Shown piece by piece: positions 13,998 through 18,908 of a stretch of DNA of 18,908 nt (positions are counted from its first letter, which is position 1; each line of letters begins with the position of its first letter). Made by a program: the position numbers and the translations under genes. The notes beneath the pieces are model-generated. The model was given only the letters and a program-made list of their open reading frames with translations. It searched no databases and was not told the DNA's origin. The DNA is from BOKV01 sp041742235 (GTDB taxonomy: Bacteria > Pseudomonadota > Alphaproteobacteria > Rhizobiales > Rhizobiaceae): NCBI GenBank assembly GCA_041742235.1, contig JBGSJA010000290.1:1-18908 (forward strand), written 5' to 3'.

Positions 13998-16463
13998 TCA
14001 ATACAAGCCGCCGGTTCCCGACAGGACCGCTCGGTTTGCCTCGGGGGAAACCGCAAGGCCCCCCGCCGACATGTCGTCCTCGAAGCCGATGACCGAGTAG
14101 ACACTCGGTGGCGCGGTTCCCGGCTTGAAGGCTTCCATGATGACGCCCGGCTGGCCGGCTTCCGCCTGAAGGCCGGTCTTGCGGTCGATCGGGATCAGCG
14201 TGAGGCCGCGCGGGACACGGAAATTTACCGGGGTCTTGCCGTTCAACGCGCTTTTCATGAAGTCGAGGAACACCGGCGCAGCGAGCCCGCCACCGGTGTT
14301 GCCCTTGCCCATCGGCTGCGGATTGTCGTAACCGAAATAGACGCCCGCAACGAGGTCCGGGGTGTAGCCGATGAACCAGGCATCCTTCTCGTCATTTGTT
14401 GTGCCGGTCTTGCCGGCTACCGGCACGCCGAGTTCCTTGACGACGGTGGCCGTGCCGCTCTGGACAACGCCCTCCAGCATCGAGGTCATCTGGTATGCTG
14501 TCATCGGGTCGAGCACCTGGTCGCGCTCGTCGATCAGTTCCGGCTCCTCCTGGTCCTGCCATTCGGGGGCTGCGCAACCTTCGCAAACCCGTTCGTCATG
14601 GCGGAAGATGGTCTTGCCGTAGCGGTCCTGAATCCGGTCGATGAAGGAAGGCGTGATCTTGCGTCCGCCATTGGCGAGAACCGCATAGGCGGAAACCATG
14701 CGCAAAACGGTTGTTTCGCCCGAGCCCAGCGACATCGACAGGAGGGGCGAGAGATTGTCGTAGATGCCGAAGCGCTTGGAATATTCGGCGACGATCGGCA
14801 TTCCCATGTCCTTGGCGAGGCGCACGGTCATGAGGTTTCGCGACTTCTCGATGCCGAGCCTCAGCGTCGAGGGCCCTGCATAGCCGCCGCCATAGTTCTT
14901 CGGCTCCCAGATGCCGAGGCCGCCGCCCTGGTCGAGCGAGAACGGCGCGTCGAGCACCACCGATGAAGGCGTGTAGCCATTGTCCAGCGCCGCGGCGTAG
15001 ACGAACGGCTTGAAGGACGAGCCAGGCTGGCGGTACGCCTGCGAAGCGCGGTTGAACTGCGATTGCGAATAGGAGAAGCCGCCCGCAATGGCGAGAACGC
15101 GGCCCGTGTGCGGATCCATCACGACAATGGCACCCTGCACCAGCGGCGGCTGGCGCAGCCGGTATTCGCCATCGGTCTCAAGCGGCTGTGCGAAAATGAC
15201 ATCGCCAACCTGGAGAATGCCGCCCGCGGTCTTGGCGGTGCGGTTTTCCTCGCCCTTGATGCGGACGCGGCTTGCCCACTTCATGTTTTCGAAGGCGATG
15301 CGACCGGTTCGGCGTTCCTCGGACAGCTTGCCGGAAATCTCGACGGAGGGGCGAAGGCCGATCGACGCTTCCCCGTCGTCGACCGCCAGAACGACCGCCA
15401 TTTCCCACTCGGGCACGTCCGACAGCGGCTCGAGCTCGCCAAGCTGGGTTCCCCAGTCCTGGGCAACGGTTTCGAAACGCTTCCACGGACCGCGCCAGCC
15501 CTGCTCTTCGTCATATTCGAGCAAGCCTTTTTGCAGCGCCAGCCGCGCCATGATCTGCAGATTTGGATCGAGCGCCGTGCGCACCGACAGGCCACCCTCG
15601 TACAGAGCGTCCTCGCCGTAACGGTCGATGATCTCCCGGCGCACTTCCTCGGAGAAATACTCCGCCGCGAAAAGGTAATTGGTCTTGCGCCGCGGGTTTA
15701 CGCCGAGCGGCTCCTTCTTGGCAGCCTCGGCCTCCTGCGCGTTGGCGTGGCCGTTCTCGACCATCCGGTCGATGACCCAGTTGCGCCGCTCGATCGCTTC
15801 CTTGGTCTTGTTGAACGGGTGGTAGTTGTTCGGCGCCTTCGGAAGGGCGGCAAGATAGGCCGCCTCGTGCAGCTTGAGTTCGTGCACCTGCTTGTCGAAA
15901 TAGGTCAGCGACGCGCCGGCGATGCCATAGGCGCCGAGGCCGAGGAAAATCTCGTTGAGGTAAAGCTCGAGGATGCGGTCCTTCGAGTTCGCGCGCTCGA
16001 TTCGCAGCGAAAGGACCGCCTCCTTGATCTTGCGGTCGATGGAGCGCTCGTTCGAAAGCAGGAAGTTCTTCGCCACCTGCTGGGTAATGGTCGATGCTCC
16101 GATCTGGCGGCGATCCGTTCCGGCATTGCGGATGTTGGTGGCGACGGCTCTCGCAAGCGCGCCGAAGTCGATGCCCGGGTGCTCGTAGAAATTCTTGTCC
16201 TCGGCGGACAGCACGGCGTGCTTGACGAGGTCGGGAACTGCCTGGATCGGCAGGAACAGCCGGCGCTGGCGGGCATACTCGGCCATCAGCGACCCGTCGG
16301 CGGCATGGATTCGCGAAGTCACCGGCGGCTCATACGAATTGAGCACTTCCTCCGATGGAAGGTCCTTCGACAGATCGTTGATGTACCACGCGATGCCGCC
16401 AAGCACGACGATGGCGGCGAGCATGCCCATACCGAAGATGTAACCGATGAACCGAAGGAACAT
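13998..16463 (-). CDS. mrcA: Penicillin-binding protein 1A (class A, bifunctional)
   Basis: Inner-membrane enzyme that polymerises glycan strands and cross-links peptides in the periplasm. 821 residues. One membrane segment (about 5-28) is followed by a GT51 transglycosylase domain with AEDKNFYEHPG (catalytic Glu88) and GASTITQQVAKNFLLS. An intervening OB-like region (about 330-430) precedes the transpeptidase domain with Ser482 and Lys485 (SSFK), Ser541-Arg-Asn543 and Lys685-Thr-Gly, all intact. ATG at 16463 is preferred because GGGAA (16475-16471) lies 7 nt upstream; a GTG two codons earlier is too close to that site. The amidase gene lies 250 bp upstream and prfB follows downstream, the usual rhizobial order. 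The 250-bp gap must hold the promoter but I see no convincing boxes. Confidence 0.97.
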   Translation of the reverse strand: MFLRFIGYIFGMGMLAAIVVLGGIAWYINDLSKDLPSEEVLNSYEPPVTSRIHAADGSLMAEYARQRRLFLPIQAVPDLVKHAVLSAEDKNFYEHPGIDFGALARAVATNIRNAGTDRRQIGASTITQQVAKNFLLSNERSIDRKIKEAVLSLRIERANSKDRILELYLNEIFLGLGAYGIAGASLTYFDKQVHELKLHEAAYLAALPKAPNNYHPFNKTKEAIERRNWVIDRMVENGHANAQEAEAAKKEPLGVNPRRKTNYLFAAEYFSEEVRREIIDRYGEDALYEGGLSVRTALDPNLQIMARLALQKGLLEYDEEQGWRGPWKRFETVAQDWGTQLGELEPLSDVPEWEMAVVLAVDDGEASIGLRPSVEISGKLSEERRTGRIAFENMKWASRVRIKGEENRTAKTAGGILQVGDVIFAQPLETDGEYRLRQPPLVQGAIVVMDPHTGRVLAIAGGFSYSQSQFNRASQAYRQPGSSFKPFVYAAALDNGYTPSSVVLDAPFSLDQGGGLGIWEPKNYGGGYAGPSTLRLGIEKSRNLMTVRLAKDMGMPIVAEYSKRFGIYDNLSPLLSMSLGSGETTVLRMVSAYAVLANGGRKITPSFIDRIQDRYGKTIFRHDERVCEGCAAPEWQDQEEPELIDERDQVLDPMTAYQMTSMLEGVVQSGTATVVKELGVPVAGKTGTTNDEKDAWFIGYTPDLVAGVYFGYDNPQPMGKGNTGGGLAAPVFLDFMKSALNGKTPVNFRVPRGLTLIPIDRKTGLQAEAGQPGVIMEAFKPGTAPPSVYSVIGFEDDMSAGGLAVSPEANRAVLSGTGGLY

Positions 16464-16713
16464 TACCACTTTCCCGCTTTATGCGTCCTGGCTTTGCCCG
16501 GGAAAATTCCGCGGGTCGTTCGCCTGTCTTGTATTCCGCGACAGATGATGCACGCATCGCGCTGAACAATACACCCGGCCATGCGCAATCTGAACTATTT
16601 CGCACTGCAGGCTGCTTTTAGCCAACCCCACGAAAGGCTGCAATGCGGAGAAATTATGTCGCGGGCAACCCATGCGATGCGCGGCGGCACGCTGATGCAA
16701 GGATGCAACGGCG

Positions 16714-17961
16714 CTAGTTCGGCAACCGCGGCGAAAAGAAGGTGTGAACCGCCCGGGCAACCAGCCCCGCCGTCGTGCCTTGCCATTTCGGGTCGAGCAG
16801 AAGCTTTTCGTCTTCCTCGTTTGAAAGATAACCCAATTCGAGCAGCACTCCCGGTACTTCCGGCGCCTTGAGCACCGCGAAAGACGCGTGGCGCTGCGGA
16901 TTCCTGACGAGTTGTATCCCCTTGCCGAGTTCCGCAACCAACGCGGACGAGAAACTCAGCGAGAAACGATCCGTCTCGCGCGATGTGAATTCGGCAAGGA
17001 TTTCGGGGATTTCATCGTCGTCGGGGCTCGCGTCGATGCCGCCGACGATGTCGGCCATGTTCTCCGATTCGGCCAGTTCGTGCGCGATCTGGTCCGATGC
17101 CGTCTCGGACAAGGTGTAGATGGATGCGCCGCGAAACTGCGAAACCCGCAACGAATCGGCGTGGATCGAGATCACGAGGTCGGCATTGTTTCGCCGGAAG
17201 AACGCGACGCGGTCGCGCAACGACATGAACACGTCCTCGTCACGCGTCAGCAGCACGTCATAGGGTCCGGCGGCGGCAATCTCTTCCTTGACAAGCCTGG
17301 CCAGCGAAAGGGTGAGGGTCTTTTCCTCCGTGCCCTTCTTGCCGACGGCGCCGCTGTCGATGCCCCCATGGCCGGGATCGACCACGACCGTGTAGCGCCC
17401 TTCCCGCTTTGCCGGCGCCTGCATGCGGACGCGATCTCCCTTTGTGACGACCGCGCCGGAGGCGCCGACCAGTTCGCGCTGCTTCTCCAGAGTCGCATCG
17501 AATTCCGCCCTGGCAACGCGCGCAAGGTCGAGGACCAGCCTGTATTTCTTGCCCGGCTCCACTTCCTCCATCGTCATCGCGCTGATCCGCGCGGGATGGG
17601 CAAGCGAAAGCACGATGCGCGAGCGCTCGCGGGTGATCGCGCCATACTGGCGGAACGTGACGAGGCCGCGCGGCGCAAGTGCGTCGGTCTCGGCGAAGCG
17701 GAACAGCAATGCCGGCGCATCGATCACCACACGATCGGGCCTTGCCATGTAGAAGGTCGAGAACTCCACCTTTCGGTCGATGTCGAAAAACACCCGCGTC
17801 GACGTCTCGTCGCCCGCGATCCGCCCACCGGTGACCATGGCCTGCGCCTGCGCATCCAGGGCCAAAGCTGGCCCTGCGCCTGCCAAGGTCACCAGGAGCG
17901 CGATGAAAAACACGCCCGCGCCAACGATGCTGAAGTGCGCCGCTTTCAAAATTTCCGCCAA
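16714..17961 (-). CDS. amiC: N-acetylmuramoyl-L-alanine amidase (AMIN + Amidase_3), AmiC-like
   Basis: Periplasmic zinc amidase that cuts the bond between MurNAc and the stem peptide, typically to separate daughter cells. 415 residues: a signal peptide (about 1-34, ending GPALA), an AMIN peptidoglycan-targeting domain (about 38-148), then Amidase_3 (about 190-410). Zinc ligands are His198 in VDPGHGG, Glu213 in EEKTLTL and His267 in SIHAD; the catalytic Glu375 is in LLELGYLSN. Between the third ligand and the catalytic Glu is a long helical, acidic insertion (about 286-330), as in AmiA/B/C-type enzymes kept off by a helix until an EnvC- or NlpD-like partner binds. The start is TTG at 17961 with GGAAGG 3 nt upstream; no nearby in-frame ATG exists, so the exact start is uncertain. 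Confidence 0.93.
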   Translation of the reverse strand: MAEILKAAHFSIVGAGVFFIALLVTLAGAGPALALDAQAQAMVTGGRIAGDETSTRVFFDIDRKVEFSTFYMARPDRVVIDAPALLFRFAETDALAPRGLVTFRQYGAITRERSRIVLSLAHPARISAMTMEEVEPGKKYRLVLDLARVARAEFDATLEKQRELVGASGAVVTKGDRVRMQAPAKREGRYTVVVDPGHGGIDSGAVGKKGTEEKTLTLSLARLVKEEIAAAGPYDVLLTRDEDVFMSLRDRVAFFRRNNADLVISIHADSLRVSQFRGASIYTLSETASDQIAHELAESENMADIVGGIDASPDDDEIPEILAEFTSRETDRFSLSFSSALVAELGKGIQLVRNPQRHASFAVLKAPEVPGVLLELGYLSNEEDEKLLLDPKWQGTTAGLVARAVHTFFSPRLPN

Positions 17962-17994
17962 AAACCTTCCGCCTGCGCCGGGATTTCCACGGGC

Positions 17995-18132
17995 GGCATG
18001 CTGCGCCGGTAGCAGTACGGCATGCCTCGAAACAAAGCACCTATCTGATTTTGCTTGTATTGGACAAGACTCATCCGTATTACTCGAATTGCTGGGCCAA
18101 GGGTTTGGGAAGGCATGCTGCCGGTAGTGAGC
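17995..18132 (+). repeat. pair of imperfect direct repeats flanking the AT-rich segment
   Basis: GGCATGCTGCGCCGGTAG (17995-18012) recurs as GGCATGCTGCCGGTAG (18112-18127), identical but for a 2-bp insertion, 117 bp apart. They flank the AT-rich candidate promoter segment. They could be paired sites for one DNA-binding protein or the trace of a small duplication. Confidence 0.5.
18055..18083 (+). promoter_or_regulatory. candidate rne promoter
   Basis: TTGTAT (18055-18060) and TATTAC (18078-18083) are spaced by 17 bp in the AT-rich patch. Transcription would begin near 18090, giving an rne leader of about 560 nt. It is a moderate consensus match only. Confidence 0.35.
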
Positions 18133-18426
18133 TATCGGCCGCGTTAAGGAATTTGCGTTTGCGATCCGCGTTGTCGGTCGCTGTTTTCAGCCAATTCCGT
18201 CTCCCGTGCCCCGGCCTGCGCGACAGTTTCGCGCAACCTTGCCGCAAAGCCTTCCCGGGCTGGCTGGTTGCTCCGATGAGAGCGCGGATTTCGGCCCCGA
18301 GGAAGGCGAATCGCGCACCGCAAACCGGGCCGGCTTCACAAAAATCCGGCCTATCCCCAACGCATGGCGGAAGGACGGGGTTTTGAACAGGCATTCACTG
18401 CAGGAGACCGGGCATCATGCCCCGCA

Positions 18427-18448
18427 CGGCGCATCAGCAAATGCGCCG
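18427..18448 (+). repeat. 8-bp stem hairpin in the rne leader
   Basis: CGGCGCAT and ATGCGCCG are perfect arms around a CAGCAA loop, the cleanest hairpin of the leader, 200 nt before the rne start. A second, GGCCGG-N12-CCGGCC, lies at 18328-18351. Confidence 0.5.
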
Positions 18449-18621
18449 AAAGGTCTGCCTGTATTGGGATCGCCCGCCCCGCGCCCTCGCATGACCAACA
18501 TGGCAGACGCCTTCCGGACTACGGCACCCGTCCGCGCAGAAATGCGCGCGGCACGTGCCTTACAGTTCCTTTCCGGAAACCCGGTTCGATTGAACACAAC
18601 CCGAAAAGTGAACCTGTCCGG

Positions 18622-18637
18622 TTCCGCATCTGCGGAG
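18622..18637 (+). promoter_or_regulatory. hairpin covering the possible rne Shine-Dalgarno
   Basis: TTCCGC-ATCT-GCGGAG folds into a 5-bp stem plus a G-U pair with a 4-nt loop. Its 3' arm contains GGAG (18634-18637), the best ribosome site before rne, 10 nt from the ATG. Pairing would hide it and could lower rne translation. An alternative, unpaired GGAA at 18641-18644 is very close to the start. Confidence 0.4.
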
Positions 18638-18647
18638 ACTGGAAACA

Positions 18648-18908
18648 ATGGCAAACAACAAAATGTTGATAGACGCATCGCATCCGGAAGAAACCCGGGT
18701 CGCGGTCGTTCGTGGAAATCGTATCGAGGAGTTTGATTTCGAGTCCCAGGCGAAGAAGCAAATTCGCGGGAACATCTATCTGGCAAAGGTAACGAGGGTC
18801 GAACCCTCCCTGCAGGCAGCCTTCATCGACTATGGCGGCAACCGGCACGGCTTCCTCGCCTTTAGCGAAATCCATCCCGACTATTACCAGATCCCGGTCG
18901 CGGACCGG
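18648..18908 (+). CDS. rne: Ribonuclease E/G family protein (partial, N-terminus only)
   Basis: First 87 residues of RNase E, the endonuclease that starts mRNA decay and processes rRNA and tRNA precursors and scaffolds the degradosome. The visible part begins MANNKMLIDASHPEETRVAV, with the family's early DASHPEE and FDFESQAKKQIRGNIYLAKV pattern, then the start of the S1 RNA-binding domain (RVEPSLQAAFIDYGGNRHGFL). The catalytic DNase I-like domain, Zn-link and C-terminal scaffold lie beyond the right edge, so RNase E versus the shorter RNase G cannot be fully decided from length. Position opposite the amidase and the long leader favour rne. ATG 18648 is the family-consistent start; the downstream ATG at residue 6 is less likely. 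Confidence 0.95.
   Translation, partial: MANNKMLIDASHPEETRVAVVRGNRIEEFDFESQAKKQIRGNIYLAKVTRVEPSLQAAFIDYGGNRHGFLAFSEIHPDYYQIPVADR

Larger units (their letters stand above)
17962..18647. other. 686-bp divergent region between the amidase gene and rne; structured rne leader
   Basis: No convincing gene is visible. The part near 18030-18090 is clearly more AT-rich than its surroundings and probably holds the divergent promoters. From about 18090 to the rne start the DNA contains several inverted repeats (18282-18316, 18328-18351, 18427-18448, 18623-18636), which suggests a long folded 5' untranslated region. rne mRNAs of other bacteria have long leaders through which RNase E controls its own level. 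Open frames here lack ribosome sites and recognisable products. Confidence 0.6.

Noticed and set aside
15063..16565. 500-codon open frame on the plus strand opposite mrcA
   Set aside because: It is antisense to a gene with intact catalytic motifs; GC-rich DNA commonly gives long antisense frames. The translation matches no family I know.
16464..16713. Possible small gene or RNA between mrcA and the amidase gene
   Set aside because: Only short frames without ribosome sites and weak small inverted repeats; best read as the mrcA promoter region.
18206..18736. 176-codon frame in the rne leader running into rne
   Set aside because: It overlaps rne in another frame, has no good ribosome site and its low-complexity Arg/Pro/Ala translation looks non-coding.
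1..18908. Search for tRNA, rRNA, CRISPR arrays, insertion sequences, phage or defence genes
   Set aside because: None seen: no repeat-spacer pattern, no transposase or integrase signature, and genes are tightly packed housekeeping genes of even composition.

Overview
The window reads as ordinary core chromosome of an alphaproteobacterium of the order Hyphomicrobiales (Rhizobiales), most like the Mesorhizobium/Phyllobacteriaceae group. Protein signatures, GC-rich codon use, the cysteine desulfurase-sufB start of a suf operon and the rne / amidase / PBP1A / prfB gene order support this. The genus is not resolved. I see no tRNA, rRNA, CRISPR array, insertion sequence, phage gene or block of foreign composition.

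Left part (1-3918). A minus-strand suf operon start (cysteine desulfurase, then sufB running off the left edge) diverges from a plus-strand pair: a small alpha/beta hydrolase and a PaiB-type FMN-binding protein. The 202-bp divergent gap holds a near-perfect 25-bp dyad whose core, TTTTGAA-CCA-TTCTAAA, resembles the Irr iron-control (ICE) box of rhizobia. This makes iron control of Fe-S cluster assembly likely.

Middle (3894-12768). anmK (cell-wall recycling kinase, minus strand) diverges from tyrS. tyrS converges on a 1116-residue AsmA/DUF3971-type envelope protein that starts with TTG. Divergent from that is a plus-strand run: a one-cysteine Bcp peroxiredoxin, a DUF455 ferritin-like protein, and a membrane-anchored M23 (LytM) peptidase.

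Right part (12777-18908). On the minus strand lie an AMIN/Amidase_3 N-acetylmuramoyl-L-alanine amidase, the class A penicillin-binding protein PBP1A (mrcA), and prfB. prfB is complete only if a programmed +1 frameshift (AGG AGG CAT CTT TGA C) is read; the unshifted frame from the first start ends after 23 codons. Divergent from the amidase is the 5' end of rne (RNase E), preceded by about 690 bp without a convincing gene. That stretch holds an AT-rich candidate promoter, several hairpins and a hairpin over the possible Shine-Dalgarno sequence.

Functionally the window combines Fe-S cluster biogenesis, peptidoglycan synthesis, hydrolysis and recycling (PBP1A, amidase, M23 peptidase, AnmK), translation (TyrRS, RF2), oxidative defence and RNA decay. 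No evident new multi-gene system is present; the points worth a second look are regulatory.
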